A stretch of DNA of 64,000 nt. It comes from Pempheris klunzingeri. Its lineage: Eukaryota > Chordata > Actinopteri > Acropomatiformes > Pempheridae. The position numbers and the translations under genes were made by a program. The notes below the pieces were generated by a model. The model did no database searches and had not been told where the DNA came from. It was given only the letters and a program-made list of their open reading frames with translations. Numbering within the stretch: position 1 is the stretch's first letter; each line of letters begins with the position of its first letter. Below, piece by piece: positions 27,352 to 39,305 of the stretch. The stretch lies in assembly GCF_042242105.1 (NCBI RefSeq), contig NC_092013.1, positions 13,819,618 to 13,883,617 of the forward strand, read 5' to 3'.

Positions 27352-29368
27352 ACTCATAACCAGTCACACGAGTCCCCAGCCTCCCAACTCAGCATCTGTC
27401 TTATTTATATCTTGTTACTGATCCAGATGTCTCAGCCCCCTCTTAACAGGGAGCGTGTAAAAACACAGGGAAACGCTGTCTCTTGGTTTGTCGTACAGAA
27501 TATCCAAGAACAAACAGGACAACTGGTAATACTTTTCTGGATATTGCAGATATGTGAGGTGTGTTTGCATGCAGATGTTTTGGGTGCCCACCCATTTCAT
27601 TGGTTTTTAGAGATTTGCTATGGTAGATTGAGTTTCTTCTTGTTTTGTCATCCAGCATTGACACATTACTAAATGCCCTTTGTATGATTGATTCTTCAAA
27701 CATGAAACATAATTATACTTTCCCCATTTAAAATGTCTAACTACTGTTGTTTAAGTTGTGGATCATCAATAAAGAAAATCTTAAAATGGAGTAATAATAC
27801 TCCTACTCTCCATGCCAGAATAGCCATCTGTGTCTGGTGAGATCGTTCAGCACAAATAAGGATATTTGACGCAATTCGCTGACAAATACAGTGTCATGTT
27901 GATTTTGTTTTTTTTTTTTGTTTGTAGCCCCTTAAATTTACAAATCAGAATCCAGTGATGGAAAAACTACATTGTGGGAGCTGCTGCAGTTTAGAAGGGT
28001 TGATCATTTTTGATCAAGTTTACAAATAATTTCTCCACATAAGTGGCAACCCCAGTACACACAGCCATTATCACTGAAATATCAATGGAGCCACAGGTAT
28101 GTGTGTGTATGTGTATGTGTGTATGTGTTGGGGTGTGATCATGGATGGCATTTGTCAGTTCAGTACGTGTATCACAGAAGGTATCTTGTACTGTATGTAT
28201 CATTCTCCACAGTTCAGAAGCGTTGCCATGTGTAGATTACAAACCTGTTTATAGCTCCTGTCAGAAAGTCCTTTTTATTTTGTGTCAAATCATCATGGTG
28301 TGTGTTCATACATCTAAAAACACCCATCTTTATTTTGTAATCTGTTGGAAGACGGCCATCCATGGCTGTCAAATGTTTTGTCAGTGCATCATATATCAAG
28401 TATTTTAATGGCTTTATCTGAGTCACATACCAACAACATTCAGGCAGATTGAATTATCTACTTTTATCTTGTATGAAATTTTAAATTGCAAATAAAATGG
28501 AACTAGTATTTGTACACTTGGTGGATTTTTTGTTTTTTTTTCTCCTGTAAATAAATGCAATGTGATTTGAGCTGCATTTGAATAATTAAGCTATTCTTTA
28601 ATCGTCGTCAACTTTACTTTTTTCTAACCAGGGTTAACATCAACGAAGGACCCTTCTTTTTACACAGAAAAACATATTTCAGAAATGAGTCCTAAAACCT
28701 TGGTATGCATGTGCCAGTTTATGCGTCCCAGTTCCAGTACTACATGCTAGCTGAAACAGAAAACAGGAAATACTACATTATGTGATAGTGTTTGTGTGGG
28801 TCTCTCAAAACACTATCCAAAGTTTGTATCCTCCATGTCTTTTATGTAATACATTGTAGGAAAATTGTGGGAGTTCTAACTTTATTTAGCCATTTTTCCA
28901 GTGTGGACACCACTGTCAGTCAATGGTGGACTAAATTTACTCAAAATCTGCTTATTTGGCTATTAAATTCTTAATTAGTCATTTGGTTTATAAAACATGT
29001 GAAAATAGTTTTAAAAAAATCTGAATTTCCCAGAGCAGAAGGTCAATAAGTTGTTTGTTTTATTCAGCCAACAGCCTAAAGCCTTAAACTATTACTTTTT
29101 CTACCACAGTCGACTGAAAACCAGAGAGCCACCAGTCAGATTTGAACCAGTTTGTGGTGGAACTGGGACACAGCTGGAGTTTGAAAAGGAGCCACACCTG
29201 GTTCCAGTTTTTGTGATTGCTGCTTCATAAAGTTCAGACTGCATCCAACTGAGTTCATTCAGTCTGAGCGGCTCTGGAGCAAACAAAGGATTCTTCAGTA
29301 GAGGAACACGTCCACGACTGCACCTCGATCGGGGTTTTAAAGTAAAAGTTGATCCCGACTGAAGCATT
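27352..29368 (+). other. ddi2 3' UTR and intergenic stretch before the Rho GEF gene
   Basis: The ddi2 3' UTR probably ends after AATAAA at 27769-27775; a second possible signal (AAATAAAATGG) lies near 28491. A short GT/AT-rich microsatellite is at 28097-28126. The last 270 bases are probably 5' UTR or promoter of the following gene. No further exon was found. Confidence 0.5.
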
Positions 29369-32300
29369 ATGGCTCAGGCTGACAGCACAGATGAAAACAG
29401 CCGCTGTCTCAGCAGTAGCATTATTACTAATCTGCTCTCCTGGTTTGAAACTAGTCATCCAGTGAATGATTTGATATCACAAATACAAAGCATGAAGTTG
29501 GGAGAGCAGCTTTCTGCCGGCTTTGCTCCTCTGGAAACCAACAGTGAACAGGACATCGAAGCGCCTGATGAGAGCGGCGACTCCCTGAGCCAGCTTGAGG
29601 CCTGCAGGTAAGAACCACAAGGTGCATCAAGAAAGCATCAGTAAGCTCTGAAGGATCGTGATAAGGGGGTACCCTTGTCCTGTTTTATCCAGTCCTCCCA
29701 CAGATATGTCCTCAGCTCTCAGGTCGTTGGACTTGATGCGCTCGTGGGATTTGGAAAAACTGCGCTCCCCTGTGCTCAAGCTGTTCTCAGTACCTACACC
29801 TGAAGAGGACAATCTGACCTTTTCTCTACTAGATCAAGATGAAAGTACAGAGGGGTAAGAGAGGCTGTAAATCTTTATGCTCTTATTAATCTCTGTGCTT
29901 TTAACTAAATATGGCCTGCTTAATGGATCCAGGGCAGCAGCTCCAGCTGAGGAGGAAGCGCTGAGTGTATCATTCCAGTCAAAGTATATACATTTTTGTA
30001 AGTTTAGCTACTTGCCTACTGTTTGTCAATAAATAGTATATTATATAAGCAGTGTAAAGTACCGTGTCTCTTCCTCCTTGCTCTGCAGTCCCACTATATC
30101 AGGACTACTGTCTGCAGGCGGTGAGAGACGATCTGCACAGACTGAAGAACAGCTTCCTGTCCGAGCTCATCACACCACAGTATCTGCAGGGATTGCAGGC
30201 CCACATCAGCCCTCGCGGCCACTCTGAGGCTACATCTGCTGAATTAACTTCTCCTAAAGCGACTCCATCCTCACCTCTGCCTCACCCAATCAGGGTGACT
30301 CCGTGCACCCTTTGGCAAGATCTTGATGAGGTGAAGGCTTCTGGCCTGCTCAGCGTCTTGACAGCCAGAGAGATTCGTCTGCAGGAGGTGAGAAAAGCTC
30401 CATCTCATGCTTTACACTTCAGACTAGCAGTCTAATTTGGAACAGAGTGACATAGAAATCACAAAATACAATTTAAATAAGACATTTTGCTAAATTATTG
30501 GCCTCACTCGTGTGTAAAGTTTGGCAACAGGATGGCTGGCATGTTAACATCAAACCTTTTTTATTTATAACCTTTTTTCATTTTATATATTTATTTTCGC
30601 ATGTTGGCTTGAAATGTTCACATTAATGTCAATGTATCATTTAGAGGTTGTACTTGTGTGACAGGATAGTCTGATATACATAATTCAATATAACAAATTT
30701 TCAGCTGCAAATTAGTACACTATGCATTTTCATTAGTTAAACAATGGTTTACGGCAAAGAGGACTGAGCTAAATCTGGCTTTTAACTGACAAGAAGTTCT
30801 TGTTGGTCATTTCAGAGCAGAATAACTAATAAAAACAGAATCATTAGCCTTTGATGTCTGACTGTTATTATAATGCTCTTTATGGTTTAGTGTGACAGTG
30901 AGAAAATTAAAGACAAAAAGAACTGGAATAATCCTTAATTCTTGCTCCCTCACTTCCACTGAAGACGACGTTTGAGTTGATCGGCTCTGAGGCGTCTTAC
31001 CTGAGGAGCCTGGGCGTTGCTATCAATCATTTCTATGCATCAAAGGCACTGAGACGGACCCTGTCTCAATTGGAGCATCACATTTTGTTTTCCAACATTC
31101 GTCACGTGATGGCAGCCAGTGAAAAGTGAGAGCTCCACATGCAGTACCTCTCTCATTGACTAGTTGTGTTGGGCCTGAGCCGTGTCCTGTCCCCTGCAGG
31201 TTTCTTATGGATCTGGAAGTCCGGCTGGGAGAGAGCGTGTTCATATCTCAGGTTGGAGACGTTGTGCTCAAGCACTGCCCACAGTTTCACAGCCTCTATG
31301 TGCCTTATGTGACAAACATGATGTACCAAGAGACGCTCATCAACCAGCTGCTGTGAGTCTCTGTCATGTCCTTGATACCACTGGTTCACTACGCTCAACA
31401 ACGTGGGTTTCTCATCACTCATTCTCTTCCTTTTTTCAAGGGAGCAGAACAGAGACTTTGTGTATTCAGTCAAGAAGCTTGAGAGCGACCCAGTGTGTCA
31501 ACGACGGAACCTCAAGTCCTTCCTTGTCCTCCCCTTCCAGAGAATCACTCGTATTAAACTCATCCTAGAGGTGAGGATTTGAATCCATCCAGATGTTTGG
31601 TTTTTTTTATGTGGTATCGCACATTTAACAAGTCTGCTGAGGCCTCTGCTGGTTCTTCTTTCATTTCAGAGCATCCTGAAACTGACTGAACCTGACTCGG
31701 ACTCTATTTCAAATCTTAAAAAAGCAATCGAAGCCATTCATGAGGTAGTACTGTTTTGACTTTCAAATGTTCCCTTCTGTACATTTGTGCTGAGACGTGC
31801 CTAAAGGGGGGTTAAGTTATTCTCCAAAAAGCAAATTAATAGAAAATACCATTTAAGACACTTCAGGCAAAAACTATATCTTTTAATGCACTGATCAATT
31901 TTGGGCTATTTTGCTTCCACAACATGTCTTCAAGTGGAAAAACATCCAAATTACACATCAAAATGTTTATTTCACTACATTTTATCTGTTTGTCTGTAGA
32001 TTTCACCTAAGTTAAATATAAAACTTTATTCCTAGAACGTGTCAAAAGGTTTTTCCTTTTTATGATGGCTGACAGATTTCTTTCACTGAGTGATTTAAAA
32101 TATTTATCAAATGTCATCTGTTAACCTAAACTAGTGCAGATTTAGATGATACTTCAATTGCATATCTAATCATACACCTTTAGAGTACTTGTAATTCAAA
32201 AATGTCTTAATGTAAATGATCTAATAGTTGCATAACTTATTTGAAAAGTCGATCTGCTCTGACCAGATAGTGACTGACTGTGAAAAGGGGGTCCGAAAAA

Positions 32301-33172
32301 TGAAACAAATTGAGGAGCTGATCTGTCTGGAAATGCTGCTGGATTTTGGCAAAGTTAAGGTGCCAACTTTCTCTTTTTCATTGCTATAAGAATTCTATTG
32401 GTCTTTATAACAGCTTCAGTTGTGTTATGTAACCTGCAGATGGCAACAAAGTCTAATAGCCTGCCTCTTCCTCTGTCCAGGCGGTTCCTCTGGTTGTAAG
32501 CGGGCGCTTTCTGGTGCACCAGGGCCCCGTGAGACAGCTGACTGTGGAGGCTGCTCACAGCTCAAGAGTGTCATTCATCAGCGTTTACCTCCACCTCTTC
32601 AGTGACCTCTTGATCATCTCATCAAAAAAGTATTTGACATAAATTATTTCTAAATGGGCAATTACATCTAACCCATTGAAAGCTATACAGTTTTTTTTTT
32701 TTGTTTTTTTTTATTTTACAATAGTGAGGAAATGTTTTACTTTGTCAAAATTATGATCCATGTCAGTTAAATGAATGCTTCCAGTCCAGTTTTGGTAAAA
32801 CACTGAGTTGTCCTCACATTTTTTTTTTTTGTCCTCACGTTTCTTTTAATCAAACTGTTCTCTCTCTGCATCATGTCAGGGATCAGAGGTTTACAGTTGT
32901 GGATCACGCTGAATTCCCCACACACGTGCACCTTGTGCATCTGAAGACTGAGGTCCCGGGCCTACCCCCAAACTCCTTCCTGTTGCACCTCTCTCAAAGT
33001 CAAAGCGGACAAGCGACCGCTGTGATACTTGTTACAGACACAAGGTACAAGGTTTTTCAAGTACGTGTAGATCACCTGTTTGTAGAATGTCGTTCATCTA
33101 CGATTTCTGTTTTTGTTTTATTGCAGGTCAGATAAAGAGGCATGGATGAAGGCTCTGTCCTCTAAACAGTGA
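29369..33172 (+). CDS. arhgef19: Ephexin-family Rho guanine-nucleotide exchange factor, ARHGEF19-like, without SH3
   Basis: Twelve exons give about 567 aa: 29369-29607, 29693-29854, 29933-29964, 30089-30387, 30965-31125, 31200-31352, 31441-31570, 31670-31744, 32267-32359, 32481-32629, 32880-33044 and 33127-33172. The DH domain starts near residue 245 (TFELIGSEASYLRSL) and includes the conserved helix LKSFLVLPFQRITRIKLILE. The PH domain follows (VSGRFLVHQGPVRQL, VYLHLFSDLLIIS, SDKEAWMKALSSKQ), and then TGA. DH-PH proteins load GTP on Rho GTPases. Human ARHGEF19 (WGEF) carries a C-terminal SH3 domain; here none follows in the last exon or the 3' flank. The donor of the third exon is uncertain: the GTGTAT site keeps frame, while the stronger-looking GTATAT does not. 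Human ARHGEF19 also neighbours EPHA2 and CPLANE2, which supports the name. The N-terminal 240 residues are poorly conserved. Confidence 0.82.
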
Positions 33173-33860
33173 TGGAAACATGGTGATTCTGCAATTTTCT
33201 TTTATTTATTTTTTTTATGGCAAACTTGGGTTATACATTTTGATAATTGAGAATTTAACTTATTCACTCAATTTGACTGCACTTATGTTCTTTAATGGCC
33301 CTCTAGTACATCACATGACCCACCAAGAAGCTTAAACTCACACTGAACACAAACAGAATTATGGGAATATTTTTTTTTTTTTTTTTTGAATGGTGAGAAT
33401 AGGTTTTATATCTTACTTGTATTAAAATACTGACCTCTTTTAAGCAATGTGCCCCTTTTATTTCCTAAGAAGATGACCTTTTTATTAGATTACTGTAATG
33501 GAACAAAACTAAATAAAGCAAGAGTAGTTTAAAGCCCAGGAAAAACTAGGTGGACACAGCAGTGTGGATTTATCATGTTAATATAACCAGTCCCAGACAA
33601 TATCTGGTGACATAACATGATGCTGTACAACACCCTGCTGACAATTTTATTTCAAGAATAAAATTCAATCTTAACAGCAGTGATTATAGCATTAGATGAA
33701 ATAGTCCATCTGTCTAAACAGCAGCCACCTCTATCTCATCCTGAAGGATCTGAAGCTCAGATCAGCTGCAAAGTGCAAATTCCTTGAAGGCACACACCCA
33801 GAGGTGACCTTATCTGGAGTCCAGCTCACCTCAACTGCCTCCTAAAAGTCCTGTTTGGTA
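33173..33860. other. Convergent 3' ends of the Rho GEF and cplane2
   Basis: A plus-strand AATAAA near 33512 probably ends the Rho GEF transcript. A TTTATT near 33646-33651 is the matching minus-strand signal for cplane2. The two genes converge over about 700 bases. A run of about 19 T lies near 33370. Confidence 0.55.
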
Positions 33861-35906
33861 TTAAATTGTAGCCAGCGTCTCCCGCTGTGAGTGGAGGCTG
33901 CCTGATCTGGCTCTAATACAGTCCTGATGCCACAGGTTCTCTGCCAGGCAGTTAAGAAGGGGGGCTACGTCACCCAGCCCGTCACTGACCTCCCCACCCG
34001 TCCGCAGCACCGGTAAACTCCACGTCTCCTGGAAGTCCCTCACGTCTCTCTCGGTCACATCACAGTGCATGAAAAGGTCAAATCTGGCAGAAACATTAAG
34101 GAGAAATCTGCACTGACATAGTTACTGTTGGTGATGAGCATGTTCTGGCTGCACACTCTCACTTCTGATGTACAATAGCAGCAGTTAGTCATACGCACAG
34201 CAAACACATTTTAAAAAGGACAAGAAAGGATATTTGGTGCCAACCACCAATTTCACAACACAATCCACAGATGTCCCGGTCCATTTAGAGATTTGATTTG
34301 ACAGATCATCAAAAGATGTCCTGTCGGTGAAGGAGAACAGGAAAAGGACGGCGTCCACCTGCTCCTTACAGGACTGGAAAACAGTGATTTCATAGAACAT
34401 CTGGTGTGAGGTTGTTATGGTTATGTGTATTTTTGATAGAATAATGTGAGCGTAGCCCTTATTCGGCTCTTAATCAGCTCATAACTCAAAACAATGTACT
34501 CTCTGAAAATACTTTATATTTTATACACACTGGCTGCAGATGGTCAAATCTCCGTGAGGCGTTCTCTCCACAGTCCCACAGCTGCAGACGGAAGAAAAGC
34601 ACTCTGCCACTTTCTGTCAGCTTCACTGGCCAATACACCACCGTAGTCTCAATACCTTCAATGACAAAAGATAATGTGGACCAATATTTGTAGAATTAAC
34701 ACTTAAACTGAAGAGTTTTTTCATTGTGCTGACTTCTTTGCCTTGTCAGTGTAGAGCCTACCTGTGGTTTCATAGTGCATGTTAGGGAGATTCAGGCCTG
34801 CAAGACGTGCAGCAAGAGCAGTTTTCCCAACTCCACTCTTGCCGGAGATGAAGATCTTGTAGTGAACTGTGTCCACAGCTACATGTGGGGGCATCACTGG
34901 AGACTCCAACAGGCCTGTAAAACAAGTTTTACCACCAAAATAGTGTACTCTGTACTTTAATGTGCTGCCATGTTTTCCACAATCATGCTCTTTTACAGCA
35001 AATGGTCTTTCTGAATCGACCTACATTTGGCAGGCTAATGTCCAAACTTTTCACAATTACAAATGATTCAACCAGTAAGCTTTGCTTTCACATTTCATTG
35101 TCACTCATAGGTGTTCAGATTCTGAATTGGAGTATGAAACATTTGTATTCTAAACTATTTTATGTCTATGTAATTTCATTTATTGAATATATGTCAGGTG
35201 TATTTCACCCTTTGAAATCTCCCACATCTTCTCATCAATATCCTGTCATCACAAATGATCTAATACACCGATTGACACCACTTAACACAATCTTAGGTCT
35301 TTTGGTTGCTTAGCATTCTGCTGTCATGTTGCTTAGATGCCATTTTATGTAATCTTTTGTGATTTCATGCTGATTGTCCTGCAAAACAGTTCACAAACAC
35401 TTGAAGTCAGCCTCGTAACATGTATTTTGCTTTACATAGTTCTGTTTCATCTTTATTCAACCTCAAACATAAGTACAAAGAATATTTTTATAACCTCATA
35501 AGTCAAGTTGTTTACAAATGCTCTCCCCACATCTAGAGGCCATGATCACACCATGTCTTTAAAACAATGTGTCTCCACAATGAAGGTTCACTTTATGGAC
35601 ACCTTTTTTTAGAAGTGATAATGGACATGGGCATGTGAAGGTCACCAAAATTTACCGGTGGTCACATTTTCTGTGAAATACTTTTTGTATAGCCAAAGCC
35701 TGGTTGCATGATACATGGGTACGTGACTGATGGTGCTTTTGAACAGAGGAAACAATCGTAGTCGACCATAAATGGTAAGATTTATTTGTCATACCAAACT
35801 TTTTGCGTCTTTTCTGGTGCAGAATTTTGCTGAAATATTCTTTGCTGTCTTTACATCGATGCCAGTCGGCTACTACGATCGATCCGGGAGGAGGAACTTG
35901 AGCCAT
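33861..35906 (-). CDS. cplane2: CPLANE2/RSG1 ciliogenesis small GTPase
   Basis: Five exons give 250 aa: 35795-35906, 34762-34914, 34531-34655, 34234-34373 and 33861-34083. The N-terminus MAQVPPPGSIVVADWH matches human RSG1 (MARPPVPGSVVVPNWH). The P-loop GKSGVGKT is at residues 62-69. NLPNMHYETTG and IETTVVYWPVKL form the switch I region. LWDCGE replaces the usual DxxG, as in the human protein. VDAVLFLFSFTDRTSFDDL and GTKFD (base recognition) follow, and the C-terminal part includes LAENLWHQD. The protein works with the CPLANE complex (Fuzzy, Inturned, Wdpcp) to bring IFT-A to basal bodies; this is family knowledge. Length agrees with the human protein of about 258 aa. The last intron (34084-34233) is U12-type. 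Exon 3 uses a GTGTGT donor, which is needed to keep frame. Confidence 0.92.
34084..34233 (-). other. U12-type (minor spliceosome) AT-AG intron in cplane2
   Basis: On the minus strand the 150-base intron begins ATATCCTTT, a perfect match to the U12 AT-class 5' splice site. It ends TCTCCTTAATGTTTCTGCCAG. CTCCTTAAT fits the U12 branch-site consensus TTCCTTAAC, and its branch A lies about 12 bases before the terminal AG. Only this AT...AG pairing restores GTKFD in frame. No GT donor near the exon end does so. Confidence 0.88.
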
Positions 35907-36667
35907 GTTGTTATCGCTGGTTATGCCGCTCAGCTAGCGTTAGCATCAAACTGCTAAGAGAAGTTTTTAACCAAAAAGCGCAGCCTGTGGTACCAACTGT
36001 ACCGGCAGAACACAGCCCGTGAAGCCGGTGTTTGTATCGAAACACTGCAAACAGTCTTTTCTAACCATAACGAACTGTGATATTAAAAACACACGTCGGC
36101 AAATATCATTTTTAAATCTCAGATGAAAACTTCCGTAAACTAAAACGTTCCTTGACAACCGCCGTAGGAACGCCTGACGTCACTTCCGCCCACCGCTGGA
36201 ATGTGTGATGTTGCCTTCAGGGGCTTCAAAATGTCGTCAGTTGTCTGGCGAGAAACTAACAGCCTGCATTTAATTAGAAAAAGTCACAGCTGTGAGCGCA
36301 CTTTAGGTATCAATCCTCATAGAATTACAGCAGCCGTGCTAATAACGTTTCAGTTAATCTATTAACAACATGTGTGTACATTTATTTCCACAATCATTTT
36401 ATTTTCAACATGTGTTGCTGTGCGGTACGCCGCTGTTTGGCCGTAAATGTCACACCATGTTAACAAGCCTATCATAGAAATTCACACATTTCAAAATAGT
36501 ATTTGCAGTGTTGTTGGCTTAAAGCATAGGCTGTATTAGTCTACACCTCCAAGCGCACTAGAATGAGTTGTCATATTTCCGCTAGTCCATAAAGTTGCGT
36601 TGGTTAGCTCCTTTGCCCGCCGCCAGAGGCCGCTAAACTCCAGCCTTTAAAATGCGGAGATGAGGCA
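35907..36667. other. Spacer between cplane2 and the HSPB7-like gene
   Basis: This holds the cplane2 promoter side (to about 36250) and the 3' flank of the HSPB7-like gene, with TTTATT near 36381 as a possible minus-strand poly(A) signal. No exon was seen. Confidence 0.5.
36145..36191 (-). promoter_or_regulatory. Candidate cplane2 promoter elements (RFX/X-box-like, CRE, ETS)
   Basis: GTTCCTTGACAAC at 36147-36159 is a one-base-shortened match to the X-box bound by RFX factors in ciliary gene promoters. TGACGTCA at 36175-36182 is a perfect palindromic CRE, next to an ETS-type CTTCCG. They lie 240-280 bases upstream of the cplane2 ATG. Function is inferred from motif and context only. Confidence 0.4.
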
Positions 36668-37462
36668 CTAAAGCGCCTTGTGAGCTCTGACAGTCAGGGC
36701 CCCGCTGCCCTCCACGGCCATGGTCACAGACATGGGGTCCACACTGGATGGTAGTTTGCATTTGTGGCAAAAAGTGTTTGTAACTGTGCCATCTTCTCCC
36801 AGCTGTGTGACAAAAACAACAAATTATGAGAACATAAAAAGAGCAGAAATCATTGGTGTGGAAAAGTTACACCCAAAAGTTTCACAAACAGACATTTTCC
36901 TATCGTTATCCTAACCCTTCAGTTTTACAACTAAAATTTTAGGCCCAAACTCAAATTTACATGGTCACATAAAAATTATCTCAGTTGTTTAATAATCCAC
37001 CTTCAGTATTCAAGCAATTACTCCTACTACTGTATTAATATTATCATCATCTGCATCCATGTAGGCCGTGCAAAATAAGCCACTTATTTTCCAGTAACGA
37101 TAGTATGATTCCTCAGAGGCCTGGACTGCACGGCTCACCTTCTCAGCGTGCACCTCTATCAGGTTGTTGGAGGATGTGATGATAACATCCTCCGGAGAAA
37201 ACTCACTCACATCGACTGTGAACTGGAATATGTCTCCAACGACCTGGACCTTCCCTGTAGGATCTGAATGGCCTGAAAGAAGTCATTTACAGCTCATGAA
37301 TCACTCACAGAATTTTATTAATAAACTTGCTACATAAAATGAAAAACTGAACATATTCCTGTCAGTTTTTTTGTTAATCTGACCTGTAAATTTGTTTTCC
37401 CTACTAGTCTGCTGAGGTAGTGATCCTGAATCTTCAGAGAAAATACCTTGACCTTTCTCCAT
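36668..37462 (-). CDS. hspb7: Short HSPB7-like small heat-shock protein
   Basis: Three exons in agreeing phase give 115 aa: 37384-37462, 37139-37272 and 36668-36802. The alpha-crystallin domain reads [51 protein letters not shown] and [16 protein letters not shown]. Human HSPB7 has DAYEFAVDVRDFSPEDIIV, EKLAADGTVMNTFAHKCQLP and VDPTSVTSALREDGSL in the same places. The human protein has a Ser-rich N-terminus and a C-terminal tail of about 15 residues; here the N-terminus is 26 residues without the Ser run, and the tail stops at [12 protein letters not shown]7 is a heart and muscle chaperone that binds filamin C (family knowledge). The start is chosen at ATG 37462 because no ATG lies between it and the TATA box. 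Alternative: the fish paralogue hspb12. Human HSPB7 also lies close to EPHA2. Confidence 0.85.
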
Positions 37463-37550
37463 ACAGGCTGAGGGGCTGGATTGTCTCTATATAGCCGACT
37501 ATATGGATCCAAGAGAGGTAATTCTGATCACGGTGCCACTATATACGAGT

Positions 37551-37558
37551 CTTTTATA
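37551..37558 (-). promoter_or_regulatory. TATA box of the HSPB7-like gene
   Basis: TATAAAAG reads on the minus strand 89 bases upstream of the ATG. Transcription would be expected to start near 37525, giving a 5' UTR of about 60 bases. An AT-rich CTATAATTAT at about 37757 resembles a MEF2 site but misses the consensus at one base. Confidence 0.6.
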
Positions 37559-39305
37559 GTGTGCCGAGTGTTTGTGCCTGGATGATTCAGCTGGACTGGA
37601 ACATGACACGGACTGTAGATATTCAGTGTGTCAGACCTGCTGTCGGACTGTTGTCAAAGGGTCCAAATTTTCTAGCCGCGCCCCTGACTGGGAGCACAGG
37701 AGTCTTTGTGTTAGTGTGAGGAAGGGCGTGGAGATGTTTCTGTGTGGAGGAGTAACCTATAATTATCAGGCGTGAAATTAAATGTCGTTCACAACTGTAA
37801 GCAAATGAAGTGACAATATGACACAATTTAGTAGCTTTTAGACGAAATCTATAACGTAAGTGGGCTTTTTAAAGCTACAGGCTGGTAGGATTTGACACTA
37901 GAGTGAGATCGTGCAAATGAATTTCCAGTAAAACCTTATGGAGGAGGAGTTTAACGTGGCCCAGTGTGTGTGAGATATGATGGAGCACGGTTGTGTGTAA
38001 GTGTGACATTCAGCTCCACCACGGTAAAGTCATCGAGGTTGATCAACTCCATCAGGATGACAGGCGTCACCGTAACAGGCTCAGTGAGGCTGTACTGCTC
38101 ACTGTACAGGAATACAATCTATTATATAAAAGCTGATTTCCACAATTTGTTTTTAATTTTTGGGGTTTTTTTTTAGCAGTCAGACGAAAGGGATTTTTTC
38201 AATAGGTGTATATCAAAAGAGTTTGTCATGTTTTGAGTATGAAAGTGTCAAGAGAAATGTGTGGTGCGTAGTGCAGTTTATTAGTGTGAGGATGGTGTAA
38301 GAGGTCATCACATCAAGTCACTTGAGAAATGTTATGAAACTATATCAAGGGTCAGGGGAGCAAAGCTGTGATAAGTGAGCTGGAGACATGTCAGGAATGC
38401 AATTTTTCTTTTTCTTTTCTGAACTTTTAGGCTGAGGTATTTGTGATGAGTATTGTGCTGGCTGTTATTTCTGTACAGCTTAAACATTTTTAGTGTTTTC
38501 ATGATTGGTTACCACTGTTCCCAAGCTAGCTTCACAAGATAGCACGCTAATAATTGCTAATAAGCACATAATACAGCTGAAGCTGCTGGAAACGCCAGTA
38601 GCAATGAATAAAAGGTTGACATAGTTAGCTAAAAGTAATGGACAAATGGTTCTAGTGTTTAGCCAAAAAAATTGGATAAACTGCTGAAATAGTTAGCTAA
38701 AACTAATGAGCAAATAGTAAGCTAACGGATAAATGGTTGAAGTGGATAGCTAAAAGTAATAGTTGGTTAGCTAAGACTAAAAGAAACATTTTAAAAGGTT
38801 TGGTAAAAGTAATGAACTGTTGAAATAATTAGCTAAGACTACGTGATAAAAGGTTAAAATGGAAAAGTAATTGATTAAAATGTTGAAATAGTTAAACTAA
38901 TCAATAAAAGGTTAGATAGTTAGCTAAAAGTAATGAACATTTGGAATAGTTGGCTAAGACTGTTAGCTAGCTAAAAGTAATGAATAACAGGTTGAACTAG
39001 TAAAAGTAACGGATAAACAGTTGAAACAGTGATATATAAAAGGTTGAAGTTGTTCACTAAAAGTAATGTTTGAAAAGGTTGTTCATAAACCCAAGTTGTT
39101 ATTGTTATTTCAAATTTTGACTTGATGGTGCTAAATGATCAGAGTATCATCTAAGTTCACAGACGATGAATGTCTAATATTACTGGGCCTCCAGGACCTG
39201 GATCGGAAAACACTGGTTTAGACATCTCAGTCTGGACCGATTAAAAACGAATACATGCTGAGTACAGAGTACAAGAGAGAGAACCTGTCAAAAGGCAACA
39301 TAGAT
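37559..39305. other. Spacer between the HSPB7-like gene and the epha2 3' end
   Basis: No gene is supported. The right-hand half is largely the degenerate tandem repeat at 38610-39080. The left-hand part may hold regulatory DNA of the HSPB7-like gene. Confidence 0.5.
38610..39080 (+). repeat. Degenerate minisatellite, unit about 33-40 bases
   Basis: The words gttagctaaaagtaatg, gataaaaggttgaaatag and their variants recur about a dozen times with insertions and deletions. One diverged copy also occurs alone at about 40210-40255 (tgagctaaaagtagtggata) inside the last epha2 intron. Confidence 0.75.
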
